Below, piece after piece: positions 1 to 9,259 of a stretch of DNA of 64,000 nt (its first letter is position 1; every line of letters begins with the position of its first letter). Made by a program: the position numbers and the translations under genes. The DNA comes from Variovorax beijingensis (lineage in GTDB: Bacteria > Pseudomonadota > Gammaproteobacteria > Burkholderiales > Burkholderiaceae_C): assembly GCF_007828835.1 (NCBI RefSeq), contig NZ_VIVL01000008.1:186001-250000 (forward strand), written 5' to 3'. A model generated the notes under the pieces. It searched no databases. It saw only the letters and a list, made by a program, of their open reading frames with translations, and was not told where the DNA came from.

Positions 1-1
1 C

Positions 2-748
2 GGCTGGGCCACGCTGTTCAGCGTGGTGGTGGTGGCCGGTGCGCTGCTGTGGCTGATGCCGCTGCTCTATCACGTACCGCAGGCGGTGCTGGCGGCGGTG
101 GTGGTCACGGCCATCCTGGGGCTGGTCAAGCCGGCGAGCTTCGTCGCGCTCTGGCGCGTGTCGCGCATCGAGGCGGGCATTTCGTTCGGCACCTTCGTGC
201 TGACCATCGCCACGGCGCCGAGCATCTACTGGGGCGTGCTGGGCGGCCTGCTCGCGAGCCTGGCGCACTACATGTACCGCCACCTGCACCCGCGCATCAT
301 CGAGGTGGGCCTGCATCCCGACGGCAGCCTGCGCGACCGCAAGCTCTGGAAACTGCCGCCGCTGGCGCCGCAGCTCTATGCGCTGCGCATGGATGCCGAG
401 CTCGACTTCGCCTCGGCCTCCACGCTCGAGCGCGCACTCACGACCGCGCTGGCCGAGCGCCCCGAACTCACCGACGTGTGCCTCTTTGCGCAGCCCATCA
501 ACCGCATCGACATCACCGGCGCCGAAGTGTTCGGTTCGATCCGCCGGATGATGGAGGCCAAGGGCGTGCGCCTGCACCTGAGCGGCCTGAAGCTGCCGGC
601 CATGCAGGTGCTGGAGCGCGCCGGCCTGCTCGCGCCGGGGCCGATGCTGTTCAGCTACCGCACCGACGGCGAGGCGCTGGCGGCGCTGACCCAGCAGCGG
701 GCCGACGTTCCGCCGCTGCCGGTGCCGGAGGACGACGACGGCCGCTGA
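2..748 (+). CDS. SulP family anion transporter, C-terminal part with STAS domain (5' truncated by window edge)
   Basis: Only the last 248 residues are in the window. Hydrophobic helices near the left edge (valine- and alanine-rich runs, then IYWGVLGGLLASLAHYMY) are the final membrane segments of a SulP/SLC26-type inner-membrane anion permease. They are followed by a cytoplasmic STAS domain of roughly 115 residues, starting near LYALRMDAELDF with the core NRIDITGAEVFGSI. STAS domains in this family regulate or gate transport. The substrate (sulfate, bicarbonate or a dicarboxylate) cannot be told from this part. The tail is acidic (PEDDDG). The family call is secure; the specificity is unknown. 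Confidence 0.85.
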   Translation, partial: GWATLFSVVVVAGALLWLMPLLYHVPQAVLAAVVVTAILGLVKPASFVALWRVSRIEAGISFGTFVLTIATAPSIYWGVLGGLLASLAHYMYRHLHPRIIEVGLHPDGSLRDRKLWKLPPLAPQLYALRMDAELDFASASTLERALTTALAERPELTDVCLFAQPINRIDITGAEVFGSIRRMMEAKGVRLHLSGLKLPAMQVLERAGLLAPGPMLFSYRTDGEALAALTQQRADVPPLPVPEDDDGR

Positions 749-783
749 ACGAAGGGCCCGGCGGCCGCGCCATGAAGACCACG

Positions 784-1353
784 TCAGCGCGCCGCGACGA
801 AAGGCTCCACCGAGGCCGACTTGATCTCGTAGCCGCTCACGCCCATGTCCACGGAGGAATAGCGCGCCGCCTTCAGCAGGCCGCTCACGCGCACCGTGTC
901 CATGGCATGCAGGCCCTTCACGGTGTCGGCCGCGACCACGTGCACGATCTGGTTGGCCGGCGGCGGCGGCGTGTGGATGCAGGCACCGAAGTACGGCACC
1001 AGCAGGAACTCGCGGATGCCGGCCTGCGTGTTGTCCAGCGGGACGACGAAGCCCGACAGCCGCGCCGCCGTGCCGTCGAGCGCCACGTTGACCGGCGCGT
1101 TGTCCCAGACGGCGCGCATCTCGTCGAGCATCTGGATCGCGCGCGGGTCGTTGTCGCGCAGCGACTCCAGGCTGAGGTTGCGGTAGCGCTTGGTCGGGTC
1201 CCAGTTCTTGGGAACGAGCTCTTCCCATTTGAGTTCCTGCGCGGCAGCCGCCGGCACCGCGCCGGTGCCGGCGGCCGGCCCGCAGCCCGCCAGGGCAGCG
1301 GCGCCCAGCGCCAGCAGGAAGGCCGGCAAAGTGCGGCGGAAGAAGGCTCTCAT
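784..1353 (-). CDS. DUF3299 domain lipoprotein
   Basis: A 189-residue protein. The start was chosen at MRAFFRRTLPAFLLALG because this gives a typical lipoprotein signal with lipobox ALAGC; a longer reading would add 41 unlikely residues. After the signal comes a DUF3299 domain with the family hallmarks SGFVVPLD, then a LLVPYFGACIHTPPPPANQ block. These secreted proteins have no established biochemical role; the conserved Cys-Ile-His suggests metal or redox chemistry, which is inference. It stands alone, pointing towards the SulP gene with 35 bases between their ends. No partner gene is evident. Confidence 0.75.
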   Translation of the reverse strand: MRAFFRRTLPAFLLALGAAALAGCGPAAGTGAVPAAAAQELKWEELVPKNWDPTKRYRNLSLESLRDNDPRAIQMLDEMRAVWDNAPVNVALDGTAARLSGFVVPLDNTQAGIREFLLVPYFGACIHTPPPPANQIVHVVAADTVKGLHAMDTVRVSGLLKAARYSSVDMGVSGYEIKSASVEPFVAAR

Positions 1354-1466
1354 GGCGCCTATTGTGCTTGCGGCCCGTGTCCGCCAGCTTAGCGGGGGCT
1401 TAACGGTGAGGACAAATTGCCCGCGCCCGGCCAGAATCGCGCCACCACGACTCCGAGGAGATCCGC

Positions 1467-1997
1467 ATGGCTGCAACAGGATGGCTGGGACTCACGTCCC
1501 TTGGCATTGTTCACACCGCGATCAGCCTGATCGCCGTGATCGCGGGGCTGGTCGCCCTGTTCCGCTACAGGGAAATCACGCTGCGCACCGGCTGGGGCCG
1601 GGTCTTCGTGTGGACCACCGTGCTGACCTGCCTGACCGGATTCGGCATCTTCCAGCACGGCGGCTTCGGCAAGCCGCATGCGCTGGGGATCCTGACGCTC
1701 GCGGCACTGGCCGTGGGTGCAGCCGCCGGCCGCGGCGCCATCTTCGGCCAAGCCTCGCGCTACGTCGAAGCCGCGGCCTTCTCGGCCAGCTTCCTGTTCC
1801 ACTGGATTCCGGCCTTCACCGAAACCCTGACCCGCCTGCCGCTGGGCGCGCCGCTGCTGCCCAATGCCGATGCGCCCGAACTCAAGGCGATCACCGCGGG
1901 GCTCGGCGTGCTGTACCTGGTCGGCGTGACGCTGCAGATCAAGCGGCTGCGCGGCGGCAAGCCGGTCAGTCCCGCACCGGTCCGCGCAGGTTCTTGA
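1467..1997 (+). CDS. hypothetical integral membrane protein (about five helices)
   Basis: A 176-residue protein that I do not recognise at family level. Five hydrophobic segments are visible, near residues 12-32, 46-62, 70-88, 95-115 and 140-157, with short charged loops and a basic C-terminus (QIKRLRGGK). A Shine-Dalgarno-like GAGGAG precedes the ATG by seven bases. A conserved-looking FGIFQHGGFGKPHALG loop lies between helices two and three, and FLFHWIPAFTE follows helix four. It is divergent from the DUF3299 gene and its last 32 bases overlap the end of arfB on the opposite strand. An inner-membrane location is inferred from hydropathy only. Confidence 0.65.
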   Translation: MAATGWLGLTSLGIVHTAISLIAVIAGLVALFRYREITLRTGWGRVFVWTTVLTCLTGFGIFQHGGFGKPHALGILTLAALAVGAAAGRGAIFGQASRYVEAAAFSASFLFHWIPAFTETLTRLPLGAPLLPNADAPELKAITAGLGVLYLVGVTLQIKRLRGGKPVSPAPVRAGS

Positions 1998-2373
1998 TCT
2001 GCGAGCGCTGGCTCTTGCCTTCGAGCCGCCGCTGCTTCGAACCGTAGGTAGGCTTGGTGGCGCGCCGCACGCGCGGCGGCGTGGCCACGCTGTCGACCAC
2101 CTCCTGCAGGCGCACGAGCGCGTCGGCGCGGTTCATTTCCTGCGTGCGGTGCTGCTGTGCCTTGAGAACGAAAACGCCTTCCTGCGTGATGCGGCTGTCG
2201 CGCAGGGCAAGCATCCGCTCCTTCACGTCGGCAGGCAGCGAGCTCGCGTGGATGTCGTAGCGCAGGTGCACCGCGCTCGACACCTTGTTGACGTTCTGGC
2301 CACCCGCGCCCTGCGCGCGGATGGCGCTGAACTCGACCTCGTCGGGGTCGATCAGGATGGGTGGGCGGAGCAT
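1966..2373 (-). CDS. arfB: peptidyl-tRNA hydrolase ArfB (alternative ribosome rescue)
   Basis: A 135-residue release-factor-like protein. The GGQ motif that drives peptidyl-tRNA hydrolysis is at residues 24-26 within RAQGAGGQNVNKV. The C-terminal tail is strongly basic (GSKQRRLEGKSQRSQIKNLR), as needed to enter the empty mRNA channel of stalled ribosomes. No codon-recognition domain is present, which separates it from RF1/RF2. The start MLRPPILIDP matches the family length; an upstream in-frame extension was rejected. Its final 32 bases overlap the convergent membrane-protein gene. It lies just downstream of the thiolase on the same strand (16-base gap) and may be cotranscribed. Confidence 0.92.
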   Translation of the reverse strand: MLRPPILIDPDEVEFSAIRAQGAGGQNVNKVSSAVHLRYDIHASSLPADVKERMLALRDSRITQEGVFVLKAQQHRTQEMNRADALVRLQEVVDSVATPPRVRRATKPTYGSKQRRLEGKSQRSQIKNLRGPVRD

Positions 2374-2389
2374 GTCCGCAAGTGTGCCT

Positions 2390-3574
2390 TCAAACGCGTT
2401 CGAACACGGCCGCAATGCCCTGTCCGCCACCGATGCACATCGTGACCAGCGCATAGCGCCCGCCGGTGCGGTGCAGCTCTGCGATCGCCTTCGTCGTGAT
2501 GATCGCGCCGGTCGCGCCTACCGGATGGCCGAGCGAAATGCCCGAACCGTTCGGGTTCACCTTGGCCGGATCGAAGCCCAGCTCCTTGATCACCGCGCAG
2601 GCCTGCGCCGCGAAGGCTTCGTTCGATTCGATCACGTCGAAGTCGGCGACCTTCAGGCCCGTGCGCTCCAGCACCTTGCGCGTGGCCGGCACCGGGCCGA
2701 TGCCCATGTACGCGGGCTCCACGCCAGCATGCGCGTAGCCGACCAGGCGCGCCAGCGGCTTCAGGCCCAGCGCCTTGGCGCGCCCGCCCTCGGCCAGCAC
2801 CACGGCGGCCGCGCCGTCGTTGATGCCCGAGGCATTGCCGGCGGTCACGAGGCCGTCCTTCTTGAACGCGGGTTTCATCTTCGAGAGCGTCTCCGCGGTG
2901 GTGTCGGCACGCACATGCTCGTCGGTGTCGAACAGCACGACGCCCTTGCGCGTCTTCACCTCGACCGGAACGATCTGTTCCTTGAAGCGCCCGGCAGCGA
3001 TGGCCGCCGCCGCACGCTGCTGGCTGGCCACGGCCAGTTCGTCCATCTGCTCGCGCGTGATGCCGTAGCGCGCCGCCACGTTCTCGGCCGTGATGCCCAT
3101 GTGGATCTTCTCCCACGGGTCGTGCAGGATGCCAAGCATATAGTCGACCAGCACCGCATCGCCCATGCGTGCGCCGTAGCGCGCCGAGGTGTCGAAGTAA
3201 GGCCCGCGGCTCATCGATTCCGAGCCGCCGCCGATGGCGATGTCGCAGTCGCCCAGCGCAATGGCCTGGGCCGCCGACACGATCGCCTGCAGGCCCGAAC
3301 CGCAGAGGCGGTTGACGTTGAAGGCCGGCGTCTCGATCGGGCAGCCCGCGTCGATGGCGGCCACGCGGCTCAGATACGCGTCCTTCACGTCGGTGGGAAT
3401 CACGTTGCCCATCACCACGTGGCCGATGGCATCGGCGGCCACGCCGCTGCGCTCGATGGCGGCCTTGACGGCGGTGGTGGCCAGTTGCGTGTTGGGCACG
3501 TCCTTCAGCGCGCCGCCGAAGGTGCCGATGGCGGTGCGGGCGGTGCCGACCACGAAGATGTCGCGCGTTGTCAT
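2390..3574 (-). CDS. bktB: thiolase, BktB-like acetyl-CoA acyltransferase
   Basis: A 394-residue thiolase. The acylated cysteine is C91 in NRLCGSGLQAI. H350 in SGISLGHPVGATG and C380 in CIGGGQGIAA complete the active site. The overall sequence, including the GNVIPTDVKDAYLSRVAA region, resembles BktB of Cupriavidus, which makes and cleaves 3-ketoacyl-CoA of C4-C5 length for beta-oxidation and polyhydroxyalkanoate supply. Plain acetyl-CoA acetyltransferase (PhaA/AtoB) is the alternative. A good ribosome site (AGGAG) precedes the ATG. It follows the TetR gene on the same strand with a 41-base gap, so it is probably under that regulator. Confidence 0.85.
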   Translation of the reverse strand: MTTRDIFVVGTARTAIGTFGGALKDVPNTQLATTAVKAAIERSGVAADAIGHVVMGNVIPTDVKDAYLSRVAAIDAGCPIETPAFNVNRLCGSGLQAIVSAAQAIALGDCDIAIGGGSESMSRGPYFDTSARYGARMGDAVLVDYMLGILHDPWEKIHMGITAENVAARYGITREQMDELAVASQQRAAAAIAAGRFKEQIVPVEVKTRKGVVLFDTDEHVRADTTAETLSKMKPAFKKDGLVTAGNASGINDGAAAVVLAEGGRAKALGLKPLARLVGYAHAGVEPAYMGIGPVPATRKVLERTGLKVADFDVIESNEAFAAQACAVIKELGFDPAKVNPNGSGISLGHPVGATGAIITTKAIAELHRTGGRYALVTMCIGGGQGIAAVFERV

Positions 3575-3615
3575 GGTGTGGTTCTCCTGGATTGAAAAAT
3601 GGATTCGATGGCCGC

Positions 3616-4314
3616 TCACCTGGCCTTCGCCGCCGCGGGCTTGCGGCGCGCCGCGGCGGGGCGATGCAGCACGCCATTCAACAGCAGATCGATGCCCTGG
3701 TCGGCAATCTGGTCGGGCGTGAGCTCGCCATCGGGGCGGTACCAGCGGCCGATCCAGCTCAGCGCGCCGGCCAGCATGAAGGCGGCCATCTTGGGATCGC
3801 AGGGCGCGATCGAGCCTTCGGCGACGCCGTTTTCGATGAGCCGGCGAAACTGCCCGTCAATGCCGGCCTTGAGGCGACGCAGTTCCTTCTTGAGCGGAGC
3901 GGGCAGCGGGTCTTCGCCAATGCGGATCACGCACATGCCGAAGTCCTGCGTGACCACGCCCGAATAGATGCGCATGCAGGCCTTGAGCTGGTCGATGGCG
4001 CTGCCACCCGCGGCACGCACCTCGCCGATGCCGGCCTGCATCAGGTCGAGAGCGGTCTTCACGCACTCCAGCAGGATCTGGTCCTTGCTCTCGACGTAGT
4101 AGTAGAGCGTGGGCTTGCTGACGTTGAGCCGCTCGGCGATGTCGTCGAGCGACGTGGCATGGAAGCCGCGCTCGTTGAAAAGCTGGGCCGCCGTCTGCAG
4201 CACGGCGTTGCGCTTGACCTCGCGCTGCTGCGCGCGCTTGCCGGCGGGCGCCCAGGGAGAAAGCGCTGCGGGGGACGCGGAGGGAGAGGATGCGACGAGG
4301 GCAGGACGGGCCAT
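3616..4314 (-). CDS. TetR/AcrR family transcriptional regulator
   Basis: A 232-residue repressor. An N-terminal helix-turn-helix lies at about residues 35-80 (LFNERGFHATSLDDIAERLN then VSKPTLYYYV), preceded by a low-complexity Ala/Ser/Pro segment and the basic stretch GKRAQQREVKRN. The C-terminal part is a ligand-binding helical domain typical of regulators of acyl-CoA metabolism. The start at MARPALVASS was preferred because the upstream in-frame part overlaps the operator-like repeats. It is divergent from the ABC importer/acyl-CoA ligase operon and upstream of the thiolase, so it plausibly controls both and responds to an acyl-CoA. The ligand is unknown. Confidence 0.85.
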   Translation of the reverse strand: MARPALVASSPSASPAALSPWAPAGKRAQQREVKRNAVLQTAAQLFNERGFHATSLDDIAERLNVSKPTLYYYVESKDQILLECVKTALDLMQAGIGEVRAAGGSAIDQLKACMRIYSGVVTQDFGMCVIRIGEDPLPAPLKKELRRLKAGIDGQFRRLIENGVAEGSIAPCDPKMAAFMLAGALSWIGRWYRPDGELTPDQIADQGIDLLLNGVLHRPAAARRKPAAAKAR

Positions 4315-4370
4315 GGGGTTTGTGCGGGCGGGGAAAGTCCTGATGCCGCGGCCTGCGGCGAACCGTGACA

Positions 4371-4403
4371 TTACCCACCAGTAGTAATTTTACGGGCCAG
4401 TAG
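4371..4403. promoter_or_regulatory. candidate TetR operator, two directly repeated motifs
   Basis: In the 139-base region between the TetR gene and the ABC operon, TTACCCACCAGTAG and TTACGGGCCAGTAG lie 19 bases apart and match at 11 of 14 positions. The first copy continues into TTAC-N9-GTAA, a short palindrome. TetR proteins commonly bind such sites next to their own gene. Assignment to this regulator is inference from position. Confidence 0.5.
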
Positions 4404-4453
4404 CTTTTTTGGTCCTGGACACAAACCCTGACGCTAGCGCCTCCTCCTTAGCC

Positions 4454-5314
4454 ATGCCTGACGAGCCCCACCGGGACGACTTCTGCGCCCCTGCCGCATC
4501 CGTGCTCCAGGTCGACGCGCTGACGCTCGCGTTCGGTGGCGTCAAGGCGCTGACGAACGTGGGTTTCGGCGTGGCGCCCGGCTCGATCACCGCGGTGATC
4601 GGCCCCAATGGTGCGGGCAAGACATCACTGTTCAACACGATCTCGGGCTTCTACAAGCCCGCGCAGGGCCGCGTGCTGTTCGAGGGCGAGGACATCACGC
4701 GCCTGCCCGCGCCGAAGCGCGCCGCGCTGGGCCTGGCGCGCAGCTTCCAGAACATCGCGCTGTTCCGCGGCATGACGGTGCTCGACAACATCAAGCTCGG
4801 CCGCCACACGCATCTGAAGACCAATGTGTTCGACGCGCTGTTCTACCTGGGCCGTGCGCGCCGCGAAGAAGCCGAGCTGCGGCGCGACGTGGAAGAACGC
4901 ATCATCGATTTCCTCGAGATCGACCACATCCGCCACGCCTCGGTGGCCGCCCTGCCCTACGGCCTGCAGAAGCGCGTGGAAATGGCGCGCGCGCTGGCCA
5001 TGCAGCCCAAGGTGCTGATGCTCGACGAACCCGTGGCCGGCATGAACCGCGAGGAGACCGAGGACATGGCGCGTTTCATTCTCGATGTGCGGCGCGAATG
5101 GGGCATCACGGTGCTGATGGTGGAGCACGACATGGGCATGGTGATGGAGCTGTCGGACCACGTCGTGGTGCTCAACTTCGGCCAGGTGATCGCGCAGGGC
5201 ACGCCGGCGCAGGTGCAGGCCGACCCCGAGGTGGTCCGCGCCTACCTCGGCGCGGGCGACGTCGGCGAGCTGCGGCGGCGGCTGCGCGGCGAACCCTTGG
5301 CAGGAGCAGCCTGA
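4454..5314 (+). CDS. branched-chain-type ABC transporter ATP-binding protein (LivG-like)
   Basis: A 286-residue cytoplasmic ATPase of a hydrophobic-amino-acid-transporter (HAAT) importer. The Walker A is GPNGAGKTS at about residues 50-58, the signature region is ALPYGLQKRVEMARAL, the Walker B is VLMLDEPVAG and the H-loop is VEHDM. An upstream in-frame TTG would add 15 residues. The ATG was chosen as the more usual start, though neither has a convincing Shine-Dalgarno. The stop overlaps the start of the next gene by one base, so translation is coupled. First gene of the operon. The substrate is unknown; the downstream CoA ligase suggests a carboxylic acid rather than leucine. Confidence 0.88.
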   Translation: MPDEPHRDDFCAPAASVLQVDALTLAFGGVKALTNVGFGVAPGSITAVIGPNGAGKTSLFNTISGFYKPAQGRVLFEGEDITRLPAPKRAALGLARSFQNIALFRGMTVLDNIKLGRHTHLKTNVFDALFYLGRARREEAELRRDVEERIIDFLEIDHIRHASVAALPYGLQKRVEMARALAMQPKVLMLDEPVAGMNREETEDMARFILDVRREWGITVLMVEHDMGMVMELSDHVVVLNFGQVIAQGTPAQVQADPEVVRAYLGAGDVGELRRRLRGEPLAGAA

Positions 5315-6192
5315 TGGATTGGGCCTACCTGTTCGAGATTGCGCTCACCGGCATTGCCGGCGGCGGGATCTATGCATTGGCCGCGCTGGCCTTCGTGCTG
5401 GTCTACAAGGCCACGCGCGTGGTCAACATCGCCATCGGCGAGATGCTGATGGCCGGCGCCTACCTGTTCTTCACCTTTGCTGCGAGCTTTTCGCTGCCGA
5501 TCTGGCTTGCGGCGCTGGGCTCGGTGATCGGCACCGGCCTGCTGGGCGCGGTGATCGAGCGCACGATGATCCGGCCATTGCTGGGCGAGCCGCCGATCTC
5601 GGTGTTCATGGTGACGGTCGGCCTTGCATCGATCCTCGTCGGGCTGGTCGAGATCATCTGGACCGCAGACCAGCGCCGGCTGCCCGAATTCCTGCCGAAC
5701 GCGCCGGTGATGATCGGCGACGCATTCCTCGCGCCGAAGATCGCCTACGGCGCGTCGATTGCGGTCGTGCTGATCGGCATGGTGCTGCTGCTGTTCCGAT
5801 TCTGGCGTGGCGGCGTGGCGCTGCGGGCCACCGCCTCCGACCAGGCGGCGGCCTATTCGATGGGCATCAACGTGCCGCGCGTGTTCTCGCTCGCGTGGGT
5901 GGCCTCGGCCATGATCGCGGCGGTGGCCGGCGTCATCGTCGGCGCCATCGGCGGCATCTCGTCGTCGATGGGGGTATTCGGGCTGTCGGTGCTGGTGGTG
6001 GTGATCGTCGGCGGGCTCGACAGCGTTCTGGGTGCGCTGGTCGGCGGCCTCTTCATCGGGCTGGTCGAGGCCCTCGCGGGGGCCTATCTCGGCGGCGAGT
6101 ACAAGCTGCTTGCGACCTTCATCGTGCTGGTGCTCGTGCTGATGGTGCGGCCATACGGCCTCTTCGGCACACACGAAATCGAGAGGCTCTAG
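5314..6192 (+). CDS. branched-chain-type ABC transporter permease (LivH-like)
   Basis: A 292-residue inner-membrane permease with about eight hydrophobic segments. It has the LivH hallmarks GGIYALAALAFVLVYKATRV near the N-terminus and a GGLDSVLGALVGGLFIGLVE block near the C-terminus. The start overlaps the stop of the upstream ATPase gene (TGATG) and is preceded by AGGAG. Only two bases separate it from the second permease gene. With its partner it forms the membrane channel of the importer; the ligand is not deducible from the sequence. Confidence 0.88.
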   Translation: MDWAYLFEIALTGIAGGGIYALAALAFVLVYKATRVVNIAIGEMLMAGAYLFFTFAASFSLPIWLAALGSVIGTGLLGAVIERTMIRPLLGEPPISVFMVTVGLASILVGLVEIIWTADQRRLPEFLPNAPVMIGDAFLAPKIAYGASIAVVLIGMVLLLFRFWRGGVALRATASDQAAAYSMGINVPRVFSLAWVASAMIAAVAGVIVGAIGGISSSMGVFGLSVLVVVIVGGLDSVLGALVGGLFIGLVEALAGAYLGGEYKLLATFIVLVLVLMVRPYGLFGTHEIERL

Positions 6193-6194
6193 CC

Positions 6195-7232
6195 ATGCGC
6201 ATCGGCACCCTCAAGCAAAGCTACACAGCCGACGCAGCGCTGTTCGACTCGCGCACCCAGAAGGTGTGGCTTGTGGTCGGCGCCGCGCTGCTCGTGCTGT
6301 TCCCATTCATCGCCAGCGACTACTGGCTCTACCTGGCGTGCCTGGTCGCCATCAACGTGGCGAGCGCGACGGGCCTCAACATCCTTACCGGCTACACGGG
6401 TCTGGTGAGCCTGGGGCAGGCAGCGTTCATGGGACTGGGCGCATACACCGTCGCGATCATGCAGACGCGGCTCGGCACGCCCTTCCTGCTCAACATCGCC
6501 GCGGGCGGCATCGTCGCCATGCTCGGCGGACTGGTCGTCGGCATCCCCTCGCTGCGCGTGAAGGGCCTGTACCTCGCCATCGCCACCATCGCCGCGTCGT
6601 TCATCGCGCACTTCCTGTTCGCCAACCTCAAGCTCACGGGCGGCACTTCGGGCCTCTCGCTGCCGCCGGCGCAGTTCTTCGGACTGCCGCTGGATACCTC
6701 GTTCCGGCTCTACTGGGTGATCGTGCCCGTGATGCTGCTGATGGTGCTCGGCGCGGCCAACCTGTTCCGAACGCGTGTGGGCCGGGCCTTCATCGCGATC
6801 CGCGACCGCGACATCTCGGCCGAGGTACTGGGCATTCCGCTGCTGCGCTACAAGCTGCTGTCGTTCGGGCTCTCGTCGTTCTATGCGGGCGTGGCGGGTG
6901 GCCTCTGGGCCTACTTCTTCCGCGTGGTCACGCCGGAGAGCTTTCCGCTCCTGATGTCGATCTTCTTCCTGGCCGCGATCATCGTCGGCGGCATGGGCAC
7001 GATCCTCGGCGGCATATTCGGCGCGGTGTTCATGACCATGGTGCCCGAGCTGCTCAAGCTGGTGGTCGACCTGCTGCCAGGCGGCGTCGAGATGACCGTA
7101 TTCCTGTCGCCCGTGCGCACCGTCGTGTTCGGGCTGCTGATCGTCGGATTTCTGGTGTTCGAGCCGCACGGGCTCGCAGAAGTGTGGCGGCGCATCCGCC
7201 GCTTCTTCCATCTATGGCCGTTTCGCAACTAG
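6195..7232 (+). CDS. branched-chain-type ABC transporter permease (LivM-like)
   Basis: A 345-residue permease with a polar N-terminal extension of about 25 residues (QSYTADAALFDSRTQKVW) before the first helix. Typical LivM motifs follow: LNILTGYTGLVSLGQAAFMG, then GIPSLRVKGLYLAIATIAAS, and a C-terminal IIVGGMGTILGGIFGA. Ten or so hydrophobic segments are visible. It lies between the LivH-like permease and the binding protein in the same operon. The basic C-terminus (WRRIRRFFHLWPF) is probably cytoplasmic. Confidence 0.88.
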   Translation: MRIGTLKQSYTADAALFDSRTQKVWLVVGAALLVLFPFIASDYWLYLACLVAINVASATGLNILTGYTGLVSLGQAAFMGLGAYTVAIMQTRLGTPFLLNIAAGGIVAMLGGLVVGIPSLRVKGLYLAIATIAASFIAHFLFANLKLTGGTSGLSLPPAQFFGLPLDTSFRLYWVIVPVMLLMVLGAANLFRTRVGRAFIAIRDRDISAEVLGIPLLRYKLLSFGLSSFYAGVAGGLWAYFFRVVTPESFPLLMSIFFLAAIIVGGMGTILGGIFGAVFMTMVPELLKLVVDLLPGGVEMTVFLSPVRTVVFGLLIVGFLVFEPHGLAEVWRRIRRFFHLWPFRN

Positions 7233-7247
7233 AACCAGGAGACAAGC

Positions 7248-8431
7248 ATGCCCAAGACACCGAAGCTTTCCCACCGTCGCCGCGCTTTGCTGATCGCGGC
7301 CGGCCTTGCAGTCACTGCCGTGCCGCTCGCGAACGCACAGGGCAACGAGGACATCGTCATCGGCGGCTCGATCCCGATGACCGGCGTGTTCGCCTTCGCA
7401 GGCGTCGGCATCAACGCCGGCATCGCCGACTACGTGAAGATCGTCAACGACGCGGGCGGCATCAAGGGGCGCAAGCTGCGCTATGTGCCGGAAGACACGG
7501 GCTACAAGGTCGATGTGTCGGTGGCTGCCTTCAAGAAGATCACGAGCCAGAACAAGGTCAACCTCTACTACGGCGACTCGACCGGCTTCTCCAAAACCAT
7601 CAACCCCGAGCTCGAACGCAACGGCCAGATCCTCATGGCCGGCGCTTCGTTTGCCACCGAACTCAACGACTCGGCCAAGTACCCGAACCAGTTCCTGGTC
7701 GGTCCCGACTACACCGAGCAGATCGGCATCCTGCTGCGCCACATCGCCAAGGAAAAGCCGGGTGCAAAGGTGGCCTTCGTGTATTCCGATTCCGAATTCG
7801 GCCGCGATCCGATCGAAGCCAGCGAAGCCGCCGCCAAGAAGCTGGGCCTCACCGTGCCGGTCAAGCTCATGACGCCGCCGGGCAGCGTGGACGTGTCGAC
7901 CGAAGTCATCAAGCTGCGCCGCGCTGCGCCCGACTACACCATCTTCCACGGCTACATCCTCGCGCCCATTCCGGAGTTCGTGCAGCAGGGCAAGCAGATG
8001 GGCATGACCAGCAAGTGGATGGGCACCTTCTGGACCATGGACAGCTCCACCGTCATGAAGATGGGCGAAGGCGCCGACGGCTTCATGGGCGTGATGCCCT
8101 ACCGCTACTACTACGACACCTCGGCCAAGGCGCCGATGCTCGACAAGATCCGTGCGCTGCGTCCCGAGTACCAGAGCACGGCCTACACGCAGGGCTTTCT
8201 CACCGCGATGCTGTTCACCGAAGCGGTCAGGCGCACGCTGGATGCGGGCAAGCCGCTGGACGGCAAGAACCTGAAGGCCTCGCTCAACACCATCAAGGAT
8301 TTCGACACGGGCGGGCTCATTGGCATGCCGATCACGGTCAAGGGCAACTCGATTCCGGTGGGCCGCGTCTACAAGGCCGACATGAAGGCGCAGAAGATGG
8401 TGCCGGCATCGGACTGGATCTCGCTGAACTG

Positions 8432-8432
<1 letters not shown>
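7248..8432 (+). CDS. ABC transporter periplasmic substrate-binding protein (Peripla_BP_6 type)
   Basis: A 394-residue binding protein. The signal peptide (basic HRRRALL, hydrophobic LIAAGLAVTAVPL, cleavage after ANA) is followed by DIVIGGSIPMTGVFAFAGVG, the usual N-terminal ligand-contact region of the leucine/amide-binding family. A clear AGGAG lies upstream of the ATG. Its gene sits between the permeases and the second ATPase, and its stop overlaps the next start. The family binds amino acids, amides, urea, aromatic acids and fatty-acid-like compounds; the acyl-CoA ligase in the operon favours an organic acid, which is inference. Confidence 0.88.
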
Positions 8433-9255
<823 letters not shown>

Positions 9256-9259
<4 letters not shown>

